From Collimonas pratensis (GTDB lineage Bacteria > Pseudomonadota > Gammaproteobacteria > Burkholderiales > Burkholderiaceae_D), in the NCBI RefSeq assembly GCF_001584185.1, contig NZ_CP013234.1, forward strand, positions 1,302,001-1,366,000: a stretch of 64,000 nucleotides of DNA, given 5' to 3'. The notes beneath the pieces are model-generated. The model did not search any database, was not told the origin of the DNA, and was given only the letters and a program-made list of their open reading frames with translations. Below, piece by piece: positions 33,900 through 43,894 of this stretch. The position numbers were made by a program, and so were the translations under genes. The first letter of the stretch is position 1. Every line of letters begins with the position of its first letter.

Positions 33900-35630
33900 T
33901 TAGTTCTGCAGGCCACGTGGAATCGCGCTCAGCAACTGGCGCGTGTAGGCATGCGTCGGGTTGTGGTACAGCTCGTCCGAATTGGCCAGTTCCACCACCT
34001 TACCCTGATGCATCACCATCACCTGGTCGGCCAGGTATTTGACTACCGACAGATCATGCGAGATGAAAATGTAGCTCATGCCGAACTCTTCCTGCAAGTC
34101 TTGCAGCAAGTTCAGCACCTGCGCTTGCACCGAGACGTCCAGCGCCGACACCGACTCGTCGCACACCAGGATTTCCGGGCGCAGGGTCAGGCAGCGTGCA
34201 ATCGCGATGCGCTGCCGCTGGCCGCCGGAGAATTCATGCGGATAGCGGTGGTAGGCCTGCTGCGGTAAGCCGACTTTTTGCAGCAGCTGCATCGCCATTT
34301 CGGTGCGCTCGTTGTCGTCGCTGCCGATCTGGTGGATGCGCATCGGTTCCAGCAGGATCTGGCCGATGGTGAAGCGCGGATTGAGCGAGGCGTACGGGTT
34401 CTGGAAGATGATCTGGATACGGCGCTTGTAGGCCATGAAATCCTTGTTGGACATGCCGATGATGTCCTTGCCTTCGAACAGCGCCTGGCCGGCGGTAGCC
34501 TGGTGCAAACGCATCAGGGTCAGGCCGACCGTGGTCTTGCCGGAGCCGGATTCGCCCACCACACCAAGGGTCTTGCCGCGCGCCAGCTTGAAGGAGACAT
34601 CCTGCACCGCCTTGAATTCCTTGCGGCCGAACAGGCCTTCGCGGAAATAGAAGCTCTTGCCCAGGTTGCGCACGTCCAGCAAGGTGTCTTCCTGGCCGCT
34701 GCAGCCGCGTGTGCGTTCGCGCAGGTCGAGCTCGGCGCCGCTGCCGCCGTTCACGCCGTTGTTCATATAGTCGCTGATCACCGGCAATCGCCATGGACGG
34801 GTATCGAGGGAAGGGCGGCACATCAGCAGCGCTTTGGTATAAGGATCTTGCGGCGCTTCAAAGATTTGCCGGACATCGCCCTTTTCCCGCACTTCGCCAT
34901 GTCGCATGACGATCACTTCGTCGGCGATTTCACCGACCAGCGCCAGGTCATGGGTGATGAACAGCACCGACATCTTGTGGCGCTTGCGCAGCGCTTCAAT
35001 GAGATCGATGATCTGTTTCTGGATGGTGACGTCCAGCGCAGTGGTCGGTTCATCGGCAATCAGCAGTTTCGGTTCGCAGGCAATCGCCATGGCGATCATC
35101 ACGCGTTGCTGCTGGCCGCCCGACATCTGGCTTGGATAGGCGTCGATCTTGGTGGCCGGCGAAGGAATCCCGACTTCCTCCAGCAGGGCAATGGCGCGGG
35201 CCCGCGCCTGCTTGGCGTTCATGCCCATGTGCAGCTGCAGTACTTCGGCGATCTGGAAGCCGACCGTGAAGACTGGGTTAAGCGAAGTCATCGGCTCCTG
35301 GAAAATCATCGAGATTTCCTTGCCGCACATGTCGCGCCGCTCGTCCGGCGACATCGCCAGCAGGTTGCGGCCTTCGAACTCGATCACGCTGGTAGGCGCG
35401 ATGCTGGAATTGTCCTTCGGCAGCAGGCCCATCACGGCCAGCGAACTGACCGATTTGCCGCTGCCGGATTCGCCCACCAGGGCTACGGTTGTGTTGTGCG
35501 GAATGTCGAAGGAAATGCCCTTGACGGTCTCCACCATGGTTTTTTTATCGCTGCGGAAACTGACGCGCAGGTCACGCACGCGCAGTAAAGGCTGTGCGCT
35601 GTCTTGTTTGTTGAGGTTACTGGAATCCAT
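33900..35630 (-). CDS. peptide ABC transporter ATPase with two nucleotide-binding domains (YejF/GsiA type)
   Basis: This 576-residue protein carries two full ABC ATPase domains in one chain. Each has a Walker A (GESGSGKSVSS, GESGSGKTTVG), a signature (MSGGQQQRVMIA, FSGGQRQRIAIA) and a Walker B (LLIADEPTTALD, ILVCDESVSALD). The fused layout is that of YejF and GsiA, which energise oligopeptide or glutathione uptake. I chose ATG 35630 (MDSSNLNKQ), with an 8-base gap from the permease gene in front. It is the last gene of the permease and binding-protein cluster. Substrate is inferred from neighbours. Confidence 0.93.
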   Translation of the reverse strand: MDSSNLNKQDSAQPLLRVRDLRVSFRSDKKTMVETVKGISFDIPHNTTVALVGESGSGKSVSSLAVMGLLPKDNSSIAPTSVIEFEGRNLLAMSPDERRDMCGKEISMIFQEPMTSLNPVFTVGFQIAEVLQLHMGMNAKQARARAIALLEEVGIPSPATKIDAYPSQMSGGQQQRVMIAMAIACEPKLLIADEPTTALDVTIQKQIIDLIEALRKRHKMSVLFITHDLALVGEIADEVIVMRHGEVREKGDVRQIFEAPQDPYTKALLMCRPSLDTRPWRLPVISDYMNNGVNGGSGAELDLRERTRGCSGQEDTLLDVRNLGKSFYFREGLFGRKEFKAVQDVSFKLARGKTLGVVGESGSGKTTVGLTLMRLHQATAGQALFEGKDIIGMSNKDFMAYKRRIQIIFQNPYASLNPRFTIGQILLEPMRIHQIGSDDNERTEMAMQLLQKVGLPQQAYHRYPHEFSGGQRQRIAIARCLTLRPEILVCDESVSALDVSVQAQVLNLLQDLQEEFGMSYIFISHDLSVVKYLADQVMVMHQGKVVELANSDELYHNPTHAYTRQLLSAIPRGLQN

Positions 35631-35638
35631 GATGTCTC

Positions 35639-36817
35639 CTATTTCAGCTTCGGATCGAGGGCGTCGCGCAGCGCATCGGTGAACAGCGAGAACGCCGTCA
35701 CCAGGATCGCCATGGCGATACTCGCAGCCGCCAGTTGCCACCACTTACCCAGAATTAATTCGTTTTGCGCTTCGTTCAGCATGCTGCCCCAGGAGACGAC
35801 GCCGACCGGCACGCCGAAACCGAGGAAGCTCAAGATCACTTCCGACTTGATGAAGCCGACCACCGAGATCGACAGCTGCACCAGCGAGACGTGGCTGACA
35901 TTAGGGAAAATATGGCCGAACATCTTGCTCCAGTGGCTGGCGCCGATAGCGTCCGCTGCCATCACATATTCACGCGACTTGTGCTTCATGTATTCAGCAC
36001 GGATCAGGCGGTAGGTGCCGGTCCAGCCGGTCAGGCCGAGAATCAGCACGATCGCCGTCACGCCTTTTTGCTGCAGCACCGCGGCCACCGCCAGGATCAG
36101 AAGCAGATAGGGAATGGAAGTGAAGATGCTGTAGAACCAGTTGAAGGCATCGTCGATCCAGCCGCCGAAGTAACCGGAGACTGCGCCGAAGATGGTGCCG
36201 AGCGCCACCGCCAGCAAGGCCGAGACCAGGCCGACGATGATCGAGGTTTCCGCGCCCTTGATGGTTTTCTTGATAATGTCGTGACCCCACTTGTCGGCGC
36301 CGAACGGCAGCGTCTGCTTGCGGATCAAGGTGGCGCTGCTGCCTTTCTTAGCCAGCTCGGCGCGGATTTCCGCCATTTCGGTGGCCAGCGGATCGGCGAT
36401 GCCGTAGTCGTTGGCGATCACCGGCGGCGGTGCTGCCGCGGTGCCGTTCTTGCGCAGGTCACGCAGGATGTCGCGCAGCGGATCCACCGGATTTTCCGGC
36501 GGCGCTGCTTCCACCGCTGCATCGTTGTCGGCGAAGCCGCGTTCGGCGTCGGTTTGCGCGCCGAGGAAAGTCGGCGGTGCATAGTTGACGCCGACTTCCT
36601 TCGACCAGTCGCTAGCGATCAGGCCGCTGGCGGACATGGCCAGCATGATCAGGTAGAGGCCGACCACGGCCATCGCCGCCATCGCCACGCGGTCAGCGCG
36701 CAGGCGGCGCCAGGCCAGCGCCCACAGGCCTGGGGAGTGAGTCTGCGCAGCAGCGTTGAGTGCTACTGTGTTTGCCGGCGCCGCTTGGGTAGGGGCCGAA
36801 TGTATACTTTGAGTCAT
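35639..36817 (-). CDS. peptide ABC transporter permease (YejE/DppC type)
   Basis: This 392-residue inner-membrane permease ends with the BPD_transp_1 domain: about five helices, with the ATPase-contact motif near EYVMAADAIGASHWSKMFGHIFPN. The EAA-type loop is typical of DppC/OppC. It has a longer N-terminal periplasmic region than most DppC proteins. After helix 1 (about residues 50-75) lie roughly 110 residues rich in Ala, Pro, Asp and Glu before PFGADKWGHDIIKKT, the usual start of the permease domain. It sits 8 bases upstream of the ATPase gene. Confidence 0.93.
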   Translation of the reverse strand: MTQSIHSAPTQAAPANTVALNAAAQTHSPGLWALAWRRLRADRVAMAAMAVVGLYLIMLAMSASGLIASDWSKEVGVNYAPPTFLGAQTDAERGFADNDAAVEAAPPENPVDPLRDILRDLRKNGTAAAPPPVIANDYGIADPLATEMAEIRAELAKKGSSATLIRKQTLPFGADKWGHDIIKKTIKGAETSIIVGLVSALLAVALGTIFGAVSGYFGGWIDDAFNWFYSIFTSIPYLLLILAVAAVLQQKGVTAIVLILGLTGWTGTYRLIRAEYMKHKSREYVMAADAIGASHWSKMFGHIFPNVSHVSLVQLSISVVGFIKSEVILSFLGFGVPVGVVSWGSMLNEAQNELILGKWWQLAAASIAMAILVTAFSLFTDALRDALDPKLK

Positions 36818-36825
36818 GGCGGCTC

Positions 36826-37764
36826 CTACTTCAGTTGAACGCGTGGGTCGACAGCTTGGTACAGCAAGTCAGTCAACAGGTTGAATATCATGGTGGCGGC
36901 GGCGACATAGATCGTGATCGCCTTGATCACCGGGAAATCGCTGCGTTCGACTGCCAGGATCACTTCGCGGCCGATGCCTGGAATCGAGAAGAAGCGCTCG
37001 ATCAGGAAGGCGCCGATCAGCAGGGCTGGCAGGTTCGACATGACGTTGGTGATGATCGGGATGGCAGCATTGCGCAATACGTGCACCCACAGGATGCGGC
37101 GTTCCTTGACGCCCTTGGCGCGTGCGGTGCGGACGTAGTCCTGGTTGACTTCATCCAGCACGAAAGTACGGTACAGGCGCAAGCTGGGAGCGATACTCAC
37201 CGCCAGCATGATCAGGATCGGCAGGGCCGAGTAGTGGAACAGGTTTTCCCAGAAGCTGTTGCCCCAACCCTGCACCGGGAACATGCCCAGCTTGTAGGCG
37301 AACCAGTATTGGAACAGGATGATGTAGACCAGGATACTGATCGACATGCCGACAGTACAAGCCACCATCACCGCGCGGTCAGTCTTGGAGCCGCGCACGA
37401 ATGCCACGGCCAGCGCCAGCGCCACGGCGATCAGGGTTTCCAGGATGGTCAGCGGGATCAGCACGGTCATGGACGGGCCAAGACGGGTCAGGATCACGTT
37501 GGCGACCGATTCTCCAGTGCTCCAGCTGGTGCCGAAGTTGAAGGTGACGATCTGCTTGATGAAGATCCACAGCTGGATGTAGTAAGGCTGGTCGATGCCG
37601 AGCTGGGTGCGGATGTTGGCGATCTGTTGCGGGTTCGACATCTTCCCTGCCAGGATGTAGGCCGGGTCGCCCCCGACCCAGTTGAACAGGAAAAATACCA
37701 GTACGATGACGCCGAGCATGGTCGGCAGCATTTGCCAGAGTCGGCGCAGGATATAAGCGGTCAT
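36826..37764 (-). CDS. peptide ABC transporter permease (YejB/DppB type)
   Basis: This 312-residue inner-membrane permease matches the DppB/OppB family. The first helix reads RRLWQMLPTMLGVIVLVFFLF, followed by the conserved periplasmic GGDPAYILAG and the cytoplasmic EAA loop (NQDYVRTARAKGVKERRILWVHVLRNA). It pairs with the DppC-type permease, from which it is separated by 8 bases, and with the dual ATPase. This is the second half of the channel through which peptides would enter the cytoplasm. Confidence 0.94.
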   Translation of the reverse strand: MTAYILRRLWQMLPTMLGVIVLVFFLFNWVGGDPAYILAGKMSNPQQIANIRTQLGIDQPYYIQLWIFIKQIVTFNFGTSWSTGESVANVILTRLGPSMTVLIPLTILETLIAVALALAVAFVRGSKTDRAVMVACTVGMSISILVYIILFQYWFAYKLGMFPVQGWGNSFWENLFHYSALPILIMLAVSIAPSLRLYRTFVLDEVNQDYVRTARAKGVKERRILWVHVLRNAAIPIITNVMSNLPALLIGAFLIERFFSIPGIGREVILAVERSDFPVIKAITIYVAAATMIFNLLTDLLYQAVDPRVQLK

Positions 37765-37783
37765 GATGGTTCCTTAGTCTGGC

Positions 37784-39799
37784 TCAATGCAGGCGCTGGC
37801 CTGAAATTTCGTCAAAGAATGCCTTGCTGTTCGGCTCGCGGCCGAGGAAGGTGCTGACCATTTCGCCGGCCGGCTTTTCAGCGCCGCGGGAAAGGATGTC
37901 TTTACGATACAGATGGCCGACTTCCGGATTCATCAGCTTACCGTTATAGCGCGACAGCATGTCCAGCGCCAGCACTTCCGACCACATGTAGCCGTAGTAG
38001 CCGGCTGCGTAGCCGCCCATCAGGTGGCCGAACTGGCCTGGGAATTCAGTGCCCGGGACGTAGCCCAGCGGCGTCGCGCCTTCCATCTGCTGCCAGACTG
38101 CCAGCGGCTGTTCTTTAGCAGCCTGGTCGTTGTGGATGGTCATGTCGTAGCTCGCGTACAGCAACTGACGCGCATAGCGTATGCCGCGGCCGTAGTTGTG
38201 GGCGGCGGTCAGGCGGCCCAGCAGAGCGTCGTCGATGGTCGGGCAGGCGGTCTTGCAGAAGCCGGCCAGCAAGGTCAGCGATTCTTTGCGGCGGGCCCAC
38301 TCTTCATACATCTGCGACGGCGCTTCGACAAAGTCGAGTTCGACATTGGTGCCGGCTTGCGCGACATATTTGGTATGCGAGAGAACGCCGTGCAGCACGT
38401 GGCCGAATTCATGCACCAGGGTTTCCAGCTCGTCGCTGTTCAAGCCGTTGCGGTCGAGGTTGGTGACCAGGGTAGAGATCGGCGTGCGCTGCGCCAGCGT
38501 GCTGACGCCGCGCGTGCCCCAGGCAGCAGCGTGGCCGTATTTGCCTTCGCGCGGATAGAGGTCGAGATAGATACCGGCGATGCGTTCTTTGCTCTTGCTG
38601 TCGATGACGTCGTAGTACTGGACTTCAGGATCCCAGACCGGGACTTCGACGCGCTTGAATTCGACGCCGTAGAGGGTGCCGGAAACATGCAGGATCCAAG
38701 GCACCGCGGCTTCGCTAGAGAAGTACTTGCGCAGGGCTTCCTGGTCGACGTTGTAGCGCGCCTGCTTGATCTTCTGTTGCCAGTATTCCGAATCCCAGCG
38801 GTCCAGCTTGGTCTCGGCCAGCGGCGTCTTCAGCGTTTCCGATTTGAACACGCGCAGTTCTTCGATTTCCTTTTGTTCCAGCTGAGTGACCGCGGTCTGT
38901 ACTTCGGTCAGGAATTTTTCCACGGTTTGCGGATTCTTGACCATGCGGCGGCGGGTCACCAGGTCGGCATAGCTAGGCAGGCCGAACAGGCCAGCCATTT
39001 CATGGCGTAGATCCATGGCTTGTTTCAGGATTTCCAGGTTCTTCGGCGTGCCATGGTTGGCGAAGGCGATCTGGTAGCGGCGGCGCGCATCGGCGTTATC
39101 CGCCGATTCCATGAAAGGCTTGTAATCCGGATACTCGAAGCCGAGCAGGTAGTTGCCCTTGTCGTCGCGCTTGGCGCGGGCCAGGTAAGCGGCTGGCATG
39201 CCTTGCAGTTCGGCTGGCGTGAAAGTCAGTTTCTGGTTGTTGTCGCGGATGTTGCGCGCGAACTCCTGGCTCAGCTCGCCCAGCTTGTCGAGGATTTCCT
39301 TCATGCGGGCGCGCTTTTCAGGCGGCAGGGAAACGCCGGTGTCGTCAAAGCTGTACAGGATGTCCTGGCGTAGCTTCTGTTCGATCGGGTCGGTCGGCTG
39401 GATAGCCTTGAAGCGGGCATACAGCTTTTCGCTTTGCAGCAGGTCGGTGGCGAACTTGTTGGTTTCGATCAGGCAGGCTTCGGTGGTGCTGCGGACTTTT
39501 GCGTCAGGCGAAACGTTGTTGAGGATGTCGACCGGGCCTTGCAGGTCTTCCAGCGCGATTTGCAGGTCGTTCCACTCGGTCAGCACTTTCTTGCTGTCTT
39601 TGGCATGGGCCGGCGGCAGTTTCTCCAGCATGGTGACGCGCTTGCGCAGGCCATCCAGGGTGTTGCTGCAGAGAGTGGGGATCTGGTCCGCCTGCAGCAG
39701 CGGGATCAGGGGCCGCTGTGCGCCTTGCGCGACTGCCTGGTTCATCATCAGCGTGAAAAACGCTGTGGTGACCGGCAAGAAAAGTGACGATGTTTTCAT
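37784..39799 (-). CDS. M3-family oligopeptidase with a signal peptide
   Basis: This 671-residue protein is a thimet/neurolysin-like M3 metallopeptidase. The zinc site is LVHEFGHVLHGVL (His463, Glu464, His467). Family stretches such as YADLVTRRRMVKNPQTVEKFL and MGGYAAGYYGYMWSEVLALDM are clear. Unlike the usual cytoplasmic oligopeptidases, it starts with a signal-like sequence (SLFLPVTTAFFTLMMNQAVAQGAQ), so it is probably periplasmic. It lies between the permease and the binding-protein genes of the ABC cluster (19 and 83 bases), suggesting that it trims peptides before or during uptake. Confidence 0.9.
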   Translation of the reverse strand: MKTSSLFLPVTTAFFTLMMNQAVAQGAQRPLIPLLQADQIPTLCSNTLDGLRKRVTMLEKLPPAHAKDSKKVLTEWNDLQIALEDLQGPVDILNNVSPDAKVRSTTEACLIETNKFATDLLQSEKLYARFKAIQPTDPIEQKLRQDILYSFDDTGVSLPPEKRARMKEILDKLGELSQEFARNIRDNNQKLTFTPAELQGMPAAYLARAKRDDKGNYLLGFEYPDYKPFMESADNADARRRYQIAFANHGTPKNLEILKQAMDLRHEMAGLFGLPSYADLVTRRRMVKNPQTVEKFLTEVQTAVTQLEQKEIEELRVFKSETLKTPLAETKLDRWDSEYWQQKIKQARYNVDQEALRKYFSSEAAVPWILHVSGTLYGVEFKRVEVPVWDPEVQYYDVIDSKSKERIAGIYLDLYPREGKYGHAAAWGTRGVSTLAQRTPISTLVTNLDRNGLNSDELETLVHEFGHVLHGVLSHTKYVAQAGTNVELDFVEAPSQMYEEWARRKESLTLLAGFCKTACPTIDDALLGRLTAAHNYGRGIRYARQLLYASYDMTIHNDQAAKEQPLAVWQQMEGATPLGYVPGTEFPGQFGHLMGGYAAGYYGYMWSEVLALDMLSRYNGKLMNPEVGHLYRKDILSRGAEKPAGEMVSTFLGREPNSKAFFDEISGQRLH

Positions 39800-39882
39800 G
39801 CATTACCTCAAATATGGGCCGAGTGAAAATTAACAGTGATTGGGGGCAGGCGGGAGGCATTGTGCCGTCCCGCTCCGCGTGT

Positions 39883-41688
39883 TTATTTAGTGCGTTTTTC
39901 GATATCGAAATACATCCATTCGGTCGGCATGACCGGATGCTTCTTGTAGCCGATCACACGCGGCTGCGCGATCATGTTGCGGTAGCGGGCGTAGCCGATG
40001 CGCGACGGCGAATCGACTTCCAGGATGCGCGCCATCTTGTGATAGAGGACATCGCGTTCCGGGCCGGCCGGCAGCTTTTGCGAGGCGGCGTACAGCACAT
40101 CGTATTCGGGGATCTTGACGCAGCCGTTGTTGTTCTGGCCGACGTTCGGGCCGTAGAACAGCTGCATGAAGTTGTCGCCGTCAGGATAGTCGGCGATCCA
40201 TGGCGCAGTGCGGGTCTGCAGCTGGCACTCTTTTTCCGCCTTGAGCAGGTCAGGGAAGGTTTTCAGGTCGCCGACCATGCGGATGTGGATGGTGTCGTAG
40301 GTCTTCTTCCACATTTCCGACTGCTGCTGGCCGTTGGAGTCGGCGCGGGCGGAATAGCGCACTGTCAGCGGCTTGCCGTCCGGCAGGTTGCGGTAGCCAT
40401 CCTTGCCGATCTTGTAGCCGAACTTGTCGAGCAGGGCATTGGCGACTTCCGGTTCGTACTGGATGCTGCTCTTGTAATCCGGATCGTAGCCGACCACGCC
40501 TGGCGGGATCGGGTATTCCAGCGGAATCGCTTCGTCGTTCCAGACTACCTTGATTTCTTCACGCACGTTGTGCGCCATGGCGATGGCGCGGCGCAGGGCG
40601 ATCTTTTCCTTGCTCATGCCGCCCAAGACCGGGTCTTGCATATTCCAGTAGAAATAGCTGATTTCAGGATCGACGATGCGCGACAATTGCACGCCGCGCT
40701 TGACGAATTCCGGTTTCAGCTTGCCGCCGGCCATGACTTGCGGAGCCAGCGGGCCCTGCAGTTCAGTGATGTCGACTTCGTCGCCTTCGAACGCCAGCAA
40801 GCGCGACTGGTCTTCCACCATCACGCTGATTTCGACGCGGCCGATCTGTGGCATGCGCTTGCCCTTCATCTTGGCCACGATGGCGGCATCGCCAGGATCG
40901 CTGCTAGGCTGGAAATCCCAGGTGTAGCCGCGGAAATCCGGGTTGGCGGTCAACACCATGCGCGAGCCGCGTATCCATTGGCTCAGGATGTAGGGGCCGG
41001 TACCGACCGGATGCCCCATCACGGTGCCCTGGGCATCGCGGTATTTTTCGATGACTTCACGCGCCACGGCGCTGGTCGGCTGGTGCGCCAGGATCATGCC
41101 GAGGTTGAAATCGGGTTGTTTCAAGTGGATGCGCAGGGTATAGCGGTCCAGCAGCTCGAAACCGGGGACATTGGCGTCGTAGTCGAAATGGCCGGTTTTC
41201 TTGGCTTGCGTGGCAACTTCGTCGAGGCCGACTACTTTGCCTTCCAGCAGCCAGGTTTGCGGCGAAGCCAGCTGCGGATCGAACAGGCGTTTCCACGAAT
41301 AGACGAAATCGGCCATGGTCAGTTCGCGCTTCTTGCCGTTGAACACCGGATCATCGGCAAAGTAGATGCCTTTTTTCAGATGGATGGTGTATGTCATGCC
41401 GTCGGCGCTGACTTCCGGCAAGGCCGCCGCTGCCGAAGGCATCAGCTTGGCCGGGCGCGCCAGGTATTCGTAGGCGAACAGCGTTTCAAATACCGACTGG
41501 TTCACCAGTTGCGAATACAAGTCGCGCGTGACGGCCGGATCGAAACCGGTTTCCGGCGCCACGAAGACGAAGCGCAATACCTTGTCGGGATCAGCTGGCG
41601 AGGTCGGCGCCGCCGCGGCCGATGCATGCATCGGCAGGGCGCACGCTAAACACGCAACCAATATCCCGCGTAACCAAAGCGAGTTCAT
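39883..41688 (-). CDS. peptide ABC transporter substrate-binding protein, copy 1
   Basis: This 601-residue periplasmic binding protein (SBP_bac_5/DppA family) starts with a signal peptide ending near AHASAAAA. Typical blocks are LKKGIYFADDPVFNGKKRELTMADFVYSWKRLFDP, GTGPYILSQWIRGSRMVL and IPPGVVGYDPDYKSSIQYEPEVANALLDKFGYK. It is the most divergent of three consecutive paralogues. The start at 41688 (MNSLWLRG) was chosen because AAGGAG lies about nine bases before it. It is 83 bases upstream of the M3 peptidase gene on the same strand. Confidence 0.9.
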   Translation of the reverse strand: MNSLWLRGILVACLACALPMHASAAAAPTSPADPDKVLRFVFVAPETGFDPAVTRDLYSQLVNQSVFETLFAYEYLARPAKLMPSAAAALPEVSADGMTYTIHLKKGIYFADDPVFNGKKRELTMADFVYSWKRLFDPQLASPQTWLLEGKVVGLDEVATQAKKTGHFDYDANVPGFELLDRYTLRIHLKQPDFNLGMILAHQPTSAVAREVIEKYRDAQGTVMGHPVGTGPYILSQWIRGSRMVLTANPDFRGYTWDFQPSSDPGDAAIVAKMKGKRMPQIGRVEISVMVEDQSRLLAFEGDEVDITELQGPLAPQVMAGGKLKPEFVKRGVQLSRIVDPEISYFYWNMQDPVLGGMSKEKIALRRAIAMAHNVREEIKVVWNDEAIPLEYPIPPGVVGYDPDYKSSIQYEPEVANALLDKFGYKIGKDGYRNLPDGKPLTVRYSARADSNGQQQSEMWKKTYDTIHIRMVGDLKTFPDLLKAEKECQLQTRTAPWIADYPDGDNFMQLFYGPNVGQNNNGCVKIPEYDVLYAASQKLPAGPERDVLYHKMARILEVDSPSRIGYARYRNMIAQPRVIGYKKHPVMPTEWMYFDIEKRTK

Positions 41689-41788
41689 ACCATTTGTCTC
41701 CTTCATAAATCTCTAGCTAAATCGGGACTGCGGCAGGCTGATAAGGCTTGCCGGAGCAGGGTGTCTTGTCTATTACTGAATAGGCGGC

Positions 41789-43597
41789 TTAGTGTTTGTC
41801 GACGTCGATGTACTGCCATTCGGCGTGCAGGATCGGGTGCTTCTTGAAGCCCTTGACCCATGGACGCGCCAGCCAGCTGCGGATGCGGGTAGTGTTCACC
41901 ACCACGGCCGAGTCGGCTTCGATCTGTCGATTCATCTGCAGGTAGAGCTGGTTGCGCTCAGGGCCGGGCGGCAAGGCAATGGCTTTTTGGTACAGTGCGT
42001 CGTAGGTTGGCGAGCTATAGCAGCCATGATTGCCTTGGCCGACATTCGGGCCATACAGCAATTGCATGAAATTCTGCCCTTCCGGATAGTCGGCCATCCA
42101 AGCGGCGCCCCACAGCATCAGCTTGCACTGGGTGGCGGCTTTCAGGTTGTCGGCGAAATTATTGATGATGAATTCGGAGCGGATGCCGATCTTGTCCAGG
42201 CCGCGTTTCCACAGTTCCGACATTTCCTGGTAGAACACCGCTTGCTCGCGCGTGAATTTCAGCAGCAGCGGTTTGCCGTCCGGCATGGTGCGGTAGCCAT
42301 CGGCGCCGCGTTTGTAGCCGAAATGATCCAGCAGCTTGTTGGCCAGCGCCGGATCGTAGGCGACGCTGTTGCGGTAAGTCGGATCGTAGCCGACCACGCC
42401 TGGCGGAATGAACATTTCCAGCTTGGTGGCCTGGCCGTTGCGCAAGATGGAAACTTCCTGCTTGTTGTCGTACACCATGGTGATTGCGCGCCGCAGGGCG
42501 ATCCGGTCGAGGCTGTTGCCGCCGATGGTCGGATCCTTATAGTTCATTACGGTGTAGGTAACGCCGGCGTCAACCACGCGCTGCAGCTGGATGCCTTGTT
42601 CTGCGTATTCCGGCTTCAGCTTGTCGCCGTCCAATACTGTCGGGGCAGCCAGTTGCGGCATCTTGTCGAAGTCGATCTGCTTGCCCTGGAACGCCAGCCA
42701 GCGCGATTGCTCTTCTTCTATGATGTTGATCTCGACCCTGCCGACCTGAGGCATCCTCTTGCCCTGCATGTCTTTGACGATTTGCTTGTCGATGGCGTCG
42801 GAGGACGGCTTGAAGTCCCAGGTAAAGCCGCGGTATTCAGGATTGGCGACCAGCACGATCTTGCTGCGCGGGACATAGGTTTGCAGCATGTATGGGCCGG
42901 TGCCGACCGGATGCTGTCCGCTTTGCGCGCCGTAGGTGCTGATGACTTCCTGGGCCACTGCACCGAAGGCAGAATAAGCCATGATATTCAGGAAGTTGTA
43001 GTCCTTGGCGTTGAGGGTGACGCGCAAGGTGTAGCGGTCTGGCGCCTGCAAGCCGGCAACCGGGGCATCGTAATTGAAGTGGCCGCTTTTTTGCGCCTGG
43101 GCGGCGAGGTCGTCGAGGCCGACGATCTTGCCTGCCAGGAAACTAGCGTGTACCGAACGGCTTTGCGGATCGAGAACGCGCTTGAATGTATATATATAGT
43201 CTTCAGCGGTCAGTTCTCTGCGTACACCCTTGAATGCCGGGTCGGGAGAAAAGTAAATGCCTTTTTTGATGTGGAAGGTATAGGTCTTGCCGTCTTCGCT
43301 GATTTCCGGCATGGCTTCCGCGGTCTGCGGCACCAGTTTGGCCGGCCTGGCCAAGTAATCATAGGTGAGCAGGGTTTCGTAGATGACCTCGCTGACCCAG
43401 CCGGAATAGAAATTCGCAGTCCGGATCATGTCGAAGCCGTCGTCGGCTGCTTCGAAGCCCATCTTGATCACTTTCGACGGGTCGGCCGGATTGGTGCTGG
43501 TGGCAGCGCCGGCGCTGCCTGCAAACGCCGCGACCACCAGCATTTGCCCTATCAATACTTTTTTTAAGCCAAGCAGATTCGATAATTTACGATGCAT
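41789..43597 (-). CDS. peptide ABC transporter substrate-binding protein, copy 2
   Basis: This 602-residue protein is a close paralogue of its two neighbours, sharing for example SKIVLVANPEYRG, RMPQVGRVEINIIEEEQSRWLAFQGKQIDF and IPPGVVGYDPTYRNSVAYDP with copy 3. A signal peptide is present (VLIGQMLVVAAFAGSAGAA). The start at 43597 (MHRKLSNLLG) has AAAAGG 8 bases upstream; an ATG at 43603 is too close to it. It has a 297-base gap upstream holding an inverted repeat, so it may be transcribed from its own promoter. Confidence 0.92.
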   Translation of the reverse strand: MHRKLSNLLGLKKVLIGQMLVVAAFAGSAGAATSTNPADPSKVIKMGFEAADDGFDMIRTANFYSGWVSEVIYETLLTYDYLARPAKLVPQTAEAMPEISEDGKTYTFHIKKGIYFSPDPAFKGVRRELTAEDYIYTFKRVLDPQSRSVHASFLAGKIVGLDDLAAQAQKSGHFNYDAPVAGLQAPDRYTLRVTLNAKDYNFLNIMAYSAFGAVAQEVISTYGAQSGQHPVGTGPYMLQTYVPRSKIVLVANPEYRGFTWDFKPSSDAIDKQIVKDMQGKRMPQVGRVEINIIEEEQSRWLAFQGKQIDFDKMPQLAAPTVLDGDKLKPEYAEQGIQLQRVVDAGVTYTVMNYKDPTIGGNSLDRIALRRAITMVYDNKQEVSILRNGQATKLEMFIPPGVVGYDPTYRNSVAYDPALANKLLDHFGYKRGADGYRTMPDGKPLLLKFTREQAVFYQEMSELWKRGLDKIGIRSEFIINNFADNLKAATQCKLMLWGAAWMADYPEGQNFMQLLYGPNVGQGNHGCYSSPTYDALYQKAIALPPGPERNQLYLQMNRQIEADSAVVVNTTRIRSWLARPWVKGFKKHPILHAEWQYIDVDKH

Positions 43598-43664
43598 TTT
43601 CATTGCCTTTTGAGCAGGTGATTATTTTCTTGTGCTTAAGATTGCTTATCTTCAGCCAAAATAG

Positions 43665-43681
43665 TGTCATTTCCAATGACA
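43665..43681. promoter_or_regulatory. inverted repeat upstream of binding-protein copy 2
   Basis: TGTCATT (43665-43671), spacer TCC, AATGACA (43675-43681) form a perfect 17-base palindrome. It lies about 70 bases upstream of the copy 2 start, within a 297-base gap (43598-43894) that holds no gene I can support. It is a candidate regulator site for separate expression of copies 1 and 2. Confidence 0.45.
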
Positions 43682-43894
43682 TCGCGCACTATTGCGGGTA
43701 GCGAATGCGCGACTGGTACTGATTTTTGCTTAGCAATCCGTCAAGATGGAATAGTGTACGCCTGCTCTGCTAAGTTGAAACCTGTTCATGTGGGTTGTCT
43801 CCTGTTTTGTTTAGTTTTTGGGGCCGATGCCGACCGTACGTTCCAGGTTAAGGCGGCATACTACAGAATCCGGCGCAAAAAGATAGATAGGCGC

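Noticed and set aside
39784..43567. Two long plus-strand frames (39784-41649, 41792-43567) opposite the binding-protein genes
   Set aside because: They mirror the conserved blocks of the binding proteins, a result of high third-position GC, and show no recognisable domains.
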